Below, in pieces: positions 17,682 to 25,828 of a stretch of 64,000 nucleotides of DNA. The DNA comes from Oceanospirillum sp964342385 (GTDB lineage: Bacteria; Pseudomonadota; Gammaproteobacteria; Pseudomonadales; Halomonadaceae), in the NCBI GenBank assembly GCA_964342385.1, contig CAYFGP010000013.1:1-64000 (forward strand), written 5' to 3'. How positions within the stretch are numbered: position 1 is the stretch's first letter; every line of letters begins with the position of its first letter. Under the pieces are notes generated by a model that saw only the letters and a list, made by a program, of their open reading frames with translations, was not told where the DNA came from and made no database searches. A program made the translations under genes and the position numbers.

Positions 17682-18355
17682 ATGAACACCTCTTTTATTT
17701 TTATTCAGTTCATAAGCAGCGAAAAAGCCTCTGTGAGATGCACGTCATTCTCTATCGTATAGAAGGAAGGATACAGAGTTACTTTTTCGCGGGTATCCAC
17801 TCACGGCACCTATTTATAACATGATGCTTATATTATGGTTTGTTTGGTTTTAAATCATTCGTTTCCCAAATCCGGATTTCTATTCATAACTTTCATATAA
17901 ACTCAGCAGCTGATGCGAAGTGCTGCTTGTGTAGGTTGGGTAGAGCGACTGTAAGGTGCTGATAAATAACAACTATGTCGACTCGCGAAACCCAACACGG
18001 GATCTAACCTTTGGCTAAAGGCTAGCGTAAAACGCCGCGCCTGATATCTCTAAATAATGCAGCTACCTTTTGAGCTTATAAAATAATGTATCGGGAACAC
18101 GCTCCTCTGACGTTGGGTTTCACGATTAAAAACCTTAGTTATCAATAAGTTATTAAGAGTCGCTCTACCCAACCTACACAAGCCTCATTCCAAATCCAGA
18201 AACGAGAAACGAGAAACGAAAAAGGAGCCAGGCCACAGACCTGACTCAATACCTTCACTCTTTTCTAGCTGAAGTTGCTTTATGTGAAACGCATCAACGC
18301 TGTATTAACCAGTACTCTGGTTCAGGAGGCACTTCTGGTTAAGCGCTGCTTTTAG
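17682..18355. other. Non-coding stretch with an inverted-repeat element
   Basis: About 670 bases between hyuA and the AraC gene. It contains the inverted-repeat element at 17925-18183, the 17-bp tandem repeat at the hyuA end, and presumably the AraC promoter near 17700-17880. No coding signal was seen. Confidence 0.6.
17925..18183. mobile_element. MITE/BIME-like element with 26-bp terminal inverted repeats
   Basis: The 26 bases at 17925-17950 are the exact reverse complement of 18158-18183 (GCTTGTGTAGGTTGGGTAGA followed by GCGACT). A second inverted pair lies inside: CGAAACCCAAC near 17985-17995 and GTTGGGTTTCACG near 18112-18124. There is no open frame. The GTAGGTTGGGT and ACCCAAC core resembles widespread REP-like repeats. 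A non-autonomous mobile element or paired REP is likely. Confidence 0.75.
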
Positions 18356-18382
18356 TTAATCGGCGCTTCTTGTTAAGCGATA
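18315..18382 (-). repeat. 17-bp tandem repeat, four units, covering the hyuA stop
   Basis: Units start at 18315, 18332, 18349 and 18366. They share a CTTCTGGTTAAGCG-like core. The gene's last codons and stop lie in the two right-hand units; the two left-hand units are beyond the stop. Confidence 0.75.
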
Positions 18383-20443
18383 GCAATGATTGCTTTCCAG
18401 CACCAGCTTCCAGCCCGGACGTACAACGATATTGGTGGTCGGCTCTTCCACAATGGCAGGTCCCTGAACCTCCAGCCCCACATCCAGTTTAGGACCGGAA
18501 TAAACAACGGTATCTACCCAGTGACCATCCGCATCAAACAGCGCCGGACGATATTCGATCAACGCCTCTTCGGTGCTGGAACCCTGAGCAATCAGATCCT
18601 GGAAGTCAGGCTTGGCCACATTGCCGGTCATAGTGGATTCGATATTCACCAGCTCTACCGGGTTATGAGGTTCACTGTAGGTATACAGCTCTTCATGACG
18701 CTTATGGAAATCATCCAGAATCGCCGCCAACTTCTCCTGAGTGATCTTGCCCGGATGAATCTCTACGGTACATTCATGGATCTGACCGACATAACGCATC
18801 TCCACACTGCGGGTGCAGCTGATTTGCTCATCGGCAAACCCATCGGATAGCAGGTGCTGACGGCCCTGCTCTTCCAGTTCACCAAACTTATCGTTCAGCG
18901 CCGCCAGATTCACGTCTTCGCCATCCAAGCGCATAGGCTCAGAAGCCAGATAGTTATAGCGTACATCGGAGATAATCTGACCAAAGGCACAGAATACCGA
19001 CGACACCTTAGGCACCAGCACTGTGGTGCTGCCGATCTCTTCTGCCAATGCAGTGATATGCATACCCGCCGCACCACCGGCACACAACAGAGCAAAGTCA
19101 CGCGGGTCGTAACCCCGTTCAATGGACACCCGGCGAATGCCGTTCACCATATTCAGATTTACGATGGTGCTGATACCAAAGGCGGCTTTCTCGACACTGA
19201 TACCCAGCGGGTCAGCGACATGTGCTTTAACAGCTTCTACCGCCGCCTCACGATCCAGACGAATAGCACCGCCCAGCACCGCTTTAGGATTCAAATAACC
19301 CAACACCAGGTTGGCATCGGTTACCGTCGGTTGTGTACCGCCTTTGCCGTAACACACAGGGCCTGGCGTTGCACCGGCACTCTCAGGACCCACCTGCAAC
19401 ATGCCATACTTATCTACATGACAGATGGAACCACCACCGGCACCTAACGTCTCCACCTGAATCATAGGTACACCGATACGATAACGCAGGAAATCGATGT
19501 TTTTATTCAGGTTGGTATGGCCATCTTTGGTCAGGGTGATATCAAACGAGGTACCGCCCATATCCACGGTAATGACATTGTTGATATCAAACGGCTGACC
19601 GACAAATAGACCCGCTTGGGGTGCCGAGGCTGGACCTGAGTTAATAGCATTCACCGCACGGCCCTGCATCGCCTCACCGACAGCCAGACCACCGTTGGAC
19701 TGGAAGTAACGCACCGGATATTTCGCGCCCAGTGAGCGGAAATACTCATCGATCTTTTCCACATAACGGCGCATCACAGGGCTGAGATAAGCGTTCACCA
19801 CTGTGGTCGAGGTACGGGTATATTCACGCACCTGTGGATAAACCTCACTGCCGGTGCAGACAAACACGCCAGGCATCATCTCCTGCACAATCTCTTTTGC
19901 CCGTTTCTCATGTTCAGGGTTACGTACCGCCCAAACAAAGGAGATGGCAACACTCTCCACATCCTGCGCCTTAAAGTACTCCACCGCCTGGCGGATTTCC
20001 TGCTCATCCATGGCCTGATCAATCTGACCATTCGACAGTACCCGCTCATTGATCGGCTTACGCAGATGACGGGGTGCAATCATATGAGCCGGTGGAAAGT
20101 CCGCTTCGTAACGATAACCCTCTTCCTTATGACCGAGGCGAATCTCCAGACTGTCTTCATGCCCAGAAGTACATAACAGACCAACCTTAACGCCCTTTTT
20201 CTCAATCAGAGCATTCAGTGCAACCGTGGTACCGTTAATACATAGATCACAGGACTGCACGATCTCTTCGATGGATTTGCCCAACGCCTCACTGATCTGA
20301 CTTAAACCCGCCTGAATGGCGATGGTGCCATCATGAGGCGTGGATGGGCTTTTAAATACCCGTAACTCACCGTTATTTTCCGCCAGCACAAAGTCGGTAA
20401 AGGTGCCACCGGCGTCGATGCCTAAACGATATTGACTACGCAT
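18356..20443 (-). CDS. hyuA: Hydantoinase/oxoprolinase family subunit A (HyuA/OplA-like)
   Basis: 695 residues of the ATP-dependent HyuA family with an actin/ASKHA-type fold. The phosphate loops DAGGTFTDFVL (residues 10-20) and VDMGGTSFDITL (about 290-301) are intact. With HyuB it opens cyclic amides such as hydantoins, 5-oxoproline or lactams at the expense of ATP. GGAGACC precedes the ATG at 20443, 12 bp after the hyuB stop, so the two are cotranscribed as hyuB-hyuA. The local AraC regulator and the glutarate genes nearby favour a lactam substrate such as valerolactam, but N-methylhydantoin or 5-oxoproline cannot be excluded. The 3' end lies in a tandem repeat. Confidence 0.92.
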   Translation of the reverse strand: MRSQYRLGIDAGGTFTDFVLAENNGELRVFKSPSTPHDGTIAIQAGLSQISEALGKSIEEIVQSCDLCINGTTVALNALIEKKGVKVGLLCTSGHEDSLEIRLGHKEEGYRYEADFPPAHMIAPRHLRKPINERVLSNGQIDQAMDEQEIRQAVEYFKAQDVESVAISFVWAVRNPEHEKRAKEIVQEMMPGVFVCTGSEVYPQVREYTRTSTTVVNAYLSPVMRRYVEKIDEYFRSLGAKYPVRYFQSNGGLAVGEAMQGRAVNAINSGPASAPQAGLFVGQPFDINNVITVDMGGTSFDITLTKDGHTNLNKNIDFLRYRIGVPMIQVETLGAGGGSICHVDKYGMLQVGPESAGATPGPVCYGKGGTQPTVTDANLVLGYLNPKAVLGGAIRLDREAAVEAVKAHVADPLGISVEKAAFGISTIVNLNMVNGIRRVSIERGYDPRDFALLCAGGAAGMHITALAEEIGSTTVLVPKVSSVFCAFGQIISDVRYNYLASEPMRLDGEDVNLAALNDKFGELEEQGRQHLLSDGFADEQISCTRSVEMRYVGQIHECTVEIHPGKITQEKLAAILDDFHKRHEELYTYSEPHNPVELVNIESTMTGNVAKPDFQDLIAQGSSTEEALIEYRPALFDADGHWVDTVVYSGPKLDVGLEVQGPAIVEEPTTNIVVRPGWKLVLESNHCYRLTRSAD

Positions 20444-20455
20444 GGTCTGGTCTCC

Positions 20456-22273
20456 TTATTGTGCTGTTGGTTTAGTAGAGGTTGATTGAGATAAATCTGT
20501 TGTTGTGGCACCACGGACAGTCGTGCCCCGGACCTGACGTAGCTGCTCTGTCGCTTGCTGATCAACACTCATGGAGTCCGCATTCAGTACCACACCGTAT
20601 TCCAGCTTGGCCGCTTCCAAAGACACCAGGCCATTACGATAATCCGCCAGCACAGCCGCAGGGTCACGCTGCAGCGGATGGCCAAAACCACCACCGCCAG
20701 GGTTAAAGTTAGCGACACGATCACCGGCCTGAACCGTCAGAATAGTGTTTTTCTTATGAATCTCTTCGGATTGATCCGCACGCTGTACCACCAGCTTGCC
20801 CAGCTTCGGCTCCAGCAATTGGTTCTCAGCACCAGCCGCGCCCATGGTCGGGATCTCACGGCCTTCACCAAAGGCGATCACCGTCATCTCGTGATCAATG
20901 GGTTCCACTTCCCATACCGTACCGGAACCACCGCGATGCATACCGGCACCACCGCTATCCTGAATCAGGCCATAACGGCGAATCACAATCGGGTAGGAGT
21001 ATTCCAACAGCTCAATATCACCGGAACTCAGGGCACCAAAACAACACAGCGGACCACAGGCATGCCAGCCATCCATCACCTGTGTCGCACCGGCACCAGA
21101 GATAATCGACGCCAGTACCATGGTCACATACTGCTCATTGGTTCTTGGGTCAATACCGGCGATATTGATACCACTGGCATGGCCCCAAGACGCGGCGACG
21201 CGCTCAGGTGCGGCCTGCTCAAACGCCTTACGCACCGCATCGGTCAGGGTTTCCATTGGCGTGGTGGTGCAGTTCACATGGGGGGCCGGTTCTTCTGCAT
21301 TACACAGCGTACCCTTTTCGCCCAGATCCACGGTCACGCAGCGATACAAACCCTCGTTATAGGGCGGTGGCAGTTGAGCAAACATCATCAAGCCCAGATA
21401 GATACCGGACATGGAGTTGCCTTCGTAGGAGTTGATAAAGTAAGGCACCTGAGGCGGGCTTTGCACTTCGATATGCACCTTGTCATCACGGATAGTAATG
21501 GTGGAGGTAATCTCCATCTCACCAAAACCATGACCGGCATCCTCCAGCAGCGCAGAGCCGGTATAAACACCATCCGGCACGGCACGGATCAGCGTACGCA
21601 TCTGCTCATCGGCCATATTTTTCAGCTCAGCGATACAGGCCTGAACCTGCTCAACACCGTACTTATTCAACAGAGCTAATAGGTTACGCTCACCAACACG
21701 ACAGGCACCGTACTGGGCATTCAGATCCCCTTCCTGATCACGACGGGCACGCATATTGGTCAGCAGCAGATTGACCACATCTTCGCGACGTTTGCCTTTA
21801 TCCCACAATTTCACCGGTGGAATACGTAGACCTTCGGCGTAGATCTCGGTGGCATCCGGGTTATAACCCGCTGGTACCGGACCGCCGATATCGGTCAGAT
21901 GGCCCTTACACACCGTCCAGAACACCAGCTCACCTTTATAGAACACCGGCTTGTACATACAGCAGTCCAGAATATGGCTGCCCTTATAAGCGGGGTCGTT
22001 ATGGTAGATCACATCACCTTCGTGGATATCATCACCAAAGTACTCCGCCACCTCTTTCATGGCCGGAATCAGCGAACCCAGGTGAATAGGGATATCCTGC
22101 CCCTGCAGAATCATTTCAGGAAAGTGATCAAACAGCGCATTGCTGTAATCGTGGGCCAGGTTAAATACACTGGAACGGCCGGTTTTTTCCAGGGTCAGGG
22201 TCATCTCCCGCTGCGCGGTTTCTAGCGCACCCCGAACGACCGCCAGAGTGATAGGATCTACACGACTGGACAT
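20456..22273 (-). CDS. hyuB: Hydantoinase/oxoprolinase family subunit B (HyuB/OplB-like)
   Basis: 605 residues of the HyuB family. The start MSSRVDPITLAVVRGALETA is typical, as are the metal-site segments GHLTDIGGPVPAGYNPDATEIYAEG, HVNCTTTPMETL and the C-terminal NFNPGGGGFGHPL. It is the catalytic amidohydrolase-like partner of HyuA in a cytoplasmic complex. It is first in the operon, with a weak AGGTACG site before the ATG. The last 25 residues are Thr/Ser/Gln-rich and look unstructured. Confidence 0.92.
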   Translation of the reverse strand: MSSRVDPITLAVVRGALETAQREMTLTLEKTGRSSVFNLAHDYSNALFDHFPEMILQGQDIPIHLGSLIPAMKEVAEYFGDDIHEGDVIYHNDPAYKGSHILDCCMYKPVFYKGELVFWTVCKGHLTDIGGPVPAGYNPDATEIYAEGLRIPPVKLWDKGKRREDVVNLLLTNMRARRDQEGDLNAQYGACRVGERNLLALLNKYGVEQVQACIAELKNMADEQMRTLIRAVPDGVYTGSALLEDAGHGFGEMEITSTITIRDDKVHIEVQSPPQVPYFINSYEGNSMSGIYLGLMMFAQLPPPYNEGLYRCVTVDLGEKGTLCNAEEPAPHVNCTTTPMETLTDAVRKAFEQAAPERVAASWGHASGINIAGIDPRTNEQYVTMVLASIISGAGATQVMDGWHACGPLCCFGALSSGDIELLEYSYPIVIRRYGLIQDSGGAGMHRGGSGTVWEVEPIDHEMTVIAFGEGREIPTMGAAGAENQLLEPKLGKLVVQRADQSEEIHKKNTILTVQAGDRVANFNPGGGGFGHPLQRDPAAVLADYRNGLVSLEAAKLEYGVVLNADSMSVDQQATEQLRQVRGTTVRGATTTDLSQSTSTKPTAQ

Positions 22274-22647
22274 AATTCGTACCTTTATTTTTGTACTCTT
22301 CTTGTTGTGGTTTACCTGCTACAGGGCAGTGCTACAGGTAAAGTCAGGCGGGTGTTTCAACCCGATAGAAGCAGTATAAAAATTGGTAGGGGAACAATAT
22401 TGGCGGTCAGGGAAGTGTTTTTTGCCGTTCCGTGCATTCGTTGATACAGCGGTTTAGTACACTTATACGATGCTCGGATAGCTGAGGTATTGATGATGAG
22501 ATATTGATAGGGCGATTTCCCAGAGCAAATTTCTCAGTGCAGAAAAACAAACGGCCCTAAAGTGATTTCCACTTTAGGGCCGTCTTCAAACTGATTGTTG
22601 AGTAAGAGATCAGTTCAACAGTAGTCGATTTTTTAATAAGCACCAAA
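22274..22647. other. Non-coding stretch upstream of hyuB
   Basis: Holds the hyuB promoter region and the terminator of the KfrA-like gene (22551-22583). A short direct repeat of GAGRTATTGAT lies near 22484-22510. No copy of the gcdH-type box was seen here. Confidence 0.5.
22551..22583. terminator. Terminator of the KfrA-like gene
   Basis: A perfect 14-bp stem (22551-22564 with 22570-22583) with a 5-nt loop. It lies 65 bp after the leftward gene and is followed by a TTTGTTTTT tract on the minus strand. Confidence 0.8.
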
Positions 22648-23589
22648 TTAAGGCTTGGACATATAGCTGGTATTCAGCATTTCACGGATTTTCTGATTAT
22701 CTTTCTTCAGCTCTTTGATTTCACTCTTCGCCAATACCAGCTCTTCCTGTACTTCGCTCAGATGTTTTACACGGCCTTCACTCGCAGCCGCCTGAATCTC
22801 GGCATTTTTCTGACTTTGCAGGGCTTCACGTAGCTCTTTTTCCAGATTGTTCAGTTGCTGCTTCATGGAGTCTTTTTCCAGCTCCAGGCGCTGAATCTGA
22901 TCATGTTTCAGCTGATTCTGCTCGTTTAGACCTTCAACCTTGCTCTCTTCAACCGCCAGCAGTTTTTCTGTCTCAAACTGTTTGCGTTTGGCATCACTTT
23001 TAGCATTGCCTGCTTCGGTGACTAAACGCTCAGATTCCAACAGTTGACCACGCAGTACTTCCTGCTGCTCTTTCAAGCCATCCAGTTTAAGCTGCTCTTT
23101 AACCAGTGAGATACGGCCGTTTTCTGCAGACTTTTTCTCCAGTGCCAGCTCTTCCGTTTGTTTGCTGTTTTCTTCACGCTGTAACTTAAGTTGCTCCTGC
23201 AGATCTTCTACTTCTTGCTGCAGTTCTTCATAGTTTTTGGCGATATTGCGTCGATCTTCATCCAAACGTTCAACTTCCGTCGCCATATCGTTCAGCTCTT
23301 CGGCCAGCATAGCGACATTGGCCTCGGAATCGGCTTTGGCTAACTCAACCTGACGCTCAACTTCCCGAACCCAGACGCCCTGCATTTCTGGAGATAATTC
23401 AATCGCACGAGGTGGTGTCATAGCCTGGCGAGCTTCACGCCAGGTACTTAGGTGCTTCTGAATACTTCCCAGACTGCACTCATCCCCAAATTTGCTTTTA
23501 ATACTTTTTGCACTTGGTGTTTCACTTTCTGAAACAAGTAAATCTGCGACGGTTGCTACTTCGGCGTAGGTAATTTCTGCTCTACTCAT
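22648..23589 (-). CDS. KfrA-like DNA-binding coiled-coil protein
   Basis: 313 residues. The N-terminal part (about 1-110) matches the KfrA N-terminal DNA-binding domain (TYAEVATVADLLVSESETPS, then SLGSIQKHLSTWREA). The remainder (about 75-305) is a nearly continuous, highly charged heptad-rich coiled coil. KfrA proteins are best known from IncP plasmids, where they bind DNA and form filaments linked to partition. This chromosomal copy is in single-gene context with its own terminator and GGAATAGAGA ribosome site. The function is unknown: it could be a nucleoid-associated protein or a plasmid-derived gene. Confidence 0.82.
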   Translation of the reverse strand: MSRAEITYAEVATVADLLVSESETPSAKSIKSKFGDECSLGSIQKHLSTWREARQAMTPPRAIELSPEMQGVWVREVERQVELAKADSEANVAMLAEELNDMATEVERLDEDRRNIAKNYEELQQEVEDLQEQLKLQREENSKQTEELALEKKSAENGRISLVKEQLKLDGLKEQQEVLRGQLLESERLVTEAGNAKSDAKRKQFETEKLLAVEESKVEGLNEQNQLKHDQIQRLELEKDSMKQQLNNLEKELREALQSQKNAEIQAAASEGRVKHLSEVQEELVLAKSEIKELKKDNQKIREMLNTSYMSKP

Positions 23590-24014
23590 TTCTCTATTCC
23601 GTGTTTTAAATACTTACTGGCACGCTATCACCAAGGGCTTGATCAGGCTCAATCAATTTCCTGCTATACCTGTTGAACACACTAAAACTAACCGCTTGAT
23701 ATAAAACCACTTTGGATAATAACAGCAGGAGGCCCAATAAGATAAACCTAAACCCAGTCCGTAGCGACCCCTTTTCAGTTACCTTTCGTTTAAAGTCGGA
23801 AACAAAAGTCTCTTGGTCAAAATATCCCTTAAGGGAAAGTCACCAATCATCAAAATGGAGCCAAAAGAAAAGCCTGCACGGGGCAGGCTAAAGGTACGGT
23901 TATTCTAGCGAGTGCGAAATCAAAATGACTCAGTTGATTTCTCTACTCTAACCGTTAGAAAAAGTAGATATAGATAATCTATCGTCGATAAATCAGATCA
24001 TTAATCAGGTTCAA
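23590..24014. other. Non-coding stretch between CoA-transferase and KfrA-like gene
   Basis: Holds the promoter of the KfrA-like gene, the CoA-transferase terminator (23871-23889) and its 3' repeat (23988-24026). Nothing else is supported. Confidence 0.5.
23865..23889 (-). terminator. Terminator of the CoA-transferase gene
   Basis: AGCCTGC (23871-23877) pairs with GCAGGCT (23883-23889), followed on the minus strand by TTTTCTTTT. The stem is identical to the gcdH terminator at 2217-2236. Confidence 0.7.
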
Positions 24015-24026
24015 TTATTCAGTTGT
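23988..24026 (-). repeat. 13-bp tandem repeat, three units, at the CoA-transferase stop
   Basis: Units 23988-24000, 24001-24013 and 24014-24026 share a TTAATCAGRTC-like core. The third contains the TAA stop (24015-24017). The similarity is degenerate. Confidence 0.5.
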
Positions 24027-25274
24027 TACCTTCTCAGGACTTGTGACAGCTTCTGAAATCACACCCTGTTGATGCAGCTGTTCAATCTGCTCTGCACTCA
24101 AACCTGCTTCTTTTAATACATTACGGGTATGCTCACCCAGCATAGGGGCTGGCGTATCGTACTGAATCGGTGTTCCCGACAGCTTCAACGGGTTAGCAAC
24201 CGCAGGCATCGTCCCCTCAGCAGAATGAGGATGTGGAATATCCAAACGCATCCCCCGAGCCTGAATCTGCGGATCGGCAAAAGCTTCACCGATGGTATTG
24301 ATCGGACCACAAGGTACGGAAACCGCTTCCAGTGATTGAATCCAGTCTGCTGTCGTACGGGTGGCGATCACCTCTGATAACGTAGCACTTAGCGTTTCCC
24401 GGTTCGCGACACGCAAAGCATTGGTCAGATAGCGTTTGTCATCCGCCAGATGCCCAACACCCGCTTCAAGACAGAATTTACGAAACTGATCATCGTTACC
24501 TACCGCCAGAATCATATAGCCATCGGAGGTGGCAAAACTCTGATAAGGTACGATATTCGGATGGGCATTGCCCAGACGTTTTGGCGAGTTACCGGACACC
24601 AGATAGTTCATGGACTGATTAGCCAGACAAGCCACCTGTACATCCATCAGCGCCACATCGATATACTGGCCTTCACCCGTGCGCTCACGAGCAGCCAGTG
24701 CTGCCAGGACACCGGTCGAGGCGTACATACCGGTCAGAATATCCGTCAACGCCACACCGACTTTTTGTGGACCCGCACCGGGTTGACCGTCTTTTTCACC
24801 AGTAATACTCATCAGTCCACTCATGGCCTGGATCAGAAAATCGTACCCGGCACGTCTGGCGTAAGGACCCGTTTGGCCAAAACCGGTAATGGAGCAATAG
24901 ATCAGACGTGGATTGATCTCTTTCAGACTGTCGTAATCCAGACCATACTTTTTCAGCCCACCCACTTTGTAGTTTTCCAGCAGAATATCGCAATCAGCCA
25001 CCAGACTGCGGATCACGGCTTGTCCTTGAGGGCTGGTAATATCCAGAGCCAGAGAGCGTTTGTTACGGTTAGCACACAGGTAATAAGCCGCTTCGCCTCG
25101 CTCTTGTGAGCGCACATCCATCCAGGGAGGTCCCCAGCTACGGGTATCATCACCACGCTGTGGTCGCTCAACCTTAATCACATCTGCGCCCAGGTCTGCC
25201 AGCATCTGGCCCGCCCAGGGACCGGCCAGAATACGACTCATATCCAGTACACGTATATGGGATAGCGCCCCCAT
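24015..25274 (-). CDS. gcoT: CaiB/BaiF family CoA-transferase, probable succinyl-CoA:glutarate CoA-transferase
   Basis: 419 residues, class III CoA-transferase. The N-terminal signature IRVLDMSRILAGPWAGQMLADLGADVIKVE is followed by GYDFLIQAMSG and an active-site Asp in VALTDILTGMYAS. It resembles the CoA-transferases found beside gcdH in pseudomonads and human SUGCT, which activate glutarate with succinyl-CoA. The start at 25274 has GGAGGG just upstream, while the in-frame codon at 25346 adds 24 poorly conserved residues. Its promoter box and terminator stem match those of gcdH 21 kb away, supporting a shared pathway. Specificity for glutarate is inferred. Confidence 0.85.
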   Translation of the reverse strand: MGALSHIRVLDMSRILAGPWAGQMLADLGADVIKVERPQRGDDTRSWGPPWMDVRSQERGEAAYYLCANRNKRSLALDITSPQGQAVIRSLVADCDILLENYKVGGLKKYGLDYDSLKEINPRLIYCSITGFGQTGPYARRAGYDFLIQAMSGLMSITGEKDGQPGAGPQKVGVALTDILTGMYASTGVLAALAARERTGEGQYIDVALMDVQVACLANQSMNYLVSGNSPKRLGNAHPNIVPYQSFATSDGYMILAVGNDDQFRKFCLEAGVGHLADDKRYLTNALRVANRETLSATLSEVIATRTTADWIQSLEAVSVPCGPINTIGEAFADPQIQARGMRLDIPHPHSAEGTMPAVANPLKLSGTPIQYDTPAPMLGEHTRNVLKEAGLSAEQIEQLHQQGVISEAVTSPEKVTTE

Positions 25275-25828
25275 AGAACCCTCCAACTCTGTATGGGAAG
25301 TGGCGGTTTCAGACACCGCTTCCCGAATGGGCCAAAAGCCGATCATTCAAGCTCCTTAGCCAAAATTTTATATACCGATACCAGGCGACTTCTTCCGCCC
25401 TGCGGTGTATTGCGATTTTGTTGTTGTTAAAAAATCGAGTGGATATACAGCCAATAGCGTATGCTGCTGGCGTACTTAAGGACGTTAACGAGGCGGGATA
25501 AATAAGTACAATATATGGCTTATATAGTTTTCATAATTTATTTTGATAAAAATACCCGTAGCGCTTTTTTATCAATTTAATAGATACAAAATTAGGGAAA
25601 ACTGAAAAGCAATCATATCGCAATCGCGAAACAAACATTTAATAAAGGCAGTACAGACGACAACAAGTGACTTTAAAACCAGATAAAAATCAAAAAGATA
25701 AATATAAGCTTGCGCTACATTTTCAGAGAGGCTTTTCAGAATAGTGATTTAATACAAGCAGATTAGACCAAAACCGCTGGAAAAACAGCAGACCTAAAGT
25801 AAATAGATCTACGAGCGGCGAAAAATCG
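25275..25828. other. Non-coding stretch holding the CoA-transferase promoter
   Basis: The conserved LysR-type box is at 25503-25547 with its -35/-10 at 25483-25511. The A+T-rich remainder up to the GGDEF gene shows only a weak GCTG-A5-CAGC hairpin near 25776-25790. Confidence 0.55.
25483..25547 (-). promoter_or_regulatory. CoA-transferase promoter with LysR-type box (copy 3 of 3)
   Basis: The first 15 bases of 25503-25547 are identical to gcdH copy 3811-3855, and about 36 of 45 positions match overall. T-N11-A is at 25514-25526. On the minus strand TTGTAC (25506-25511) is separated by 17 bp from TTAACG (25483-25488). The leader to the start codon is about 210 bp. Confidence 0.7.

Noticed and set aside
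18386..22225. Long open frames antisense to hyuA and hyuB
   Set aside because: His/Thr/Arg-rich products without starts or families; typical shadows of a real gene.
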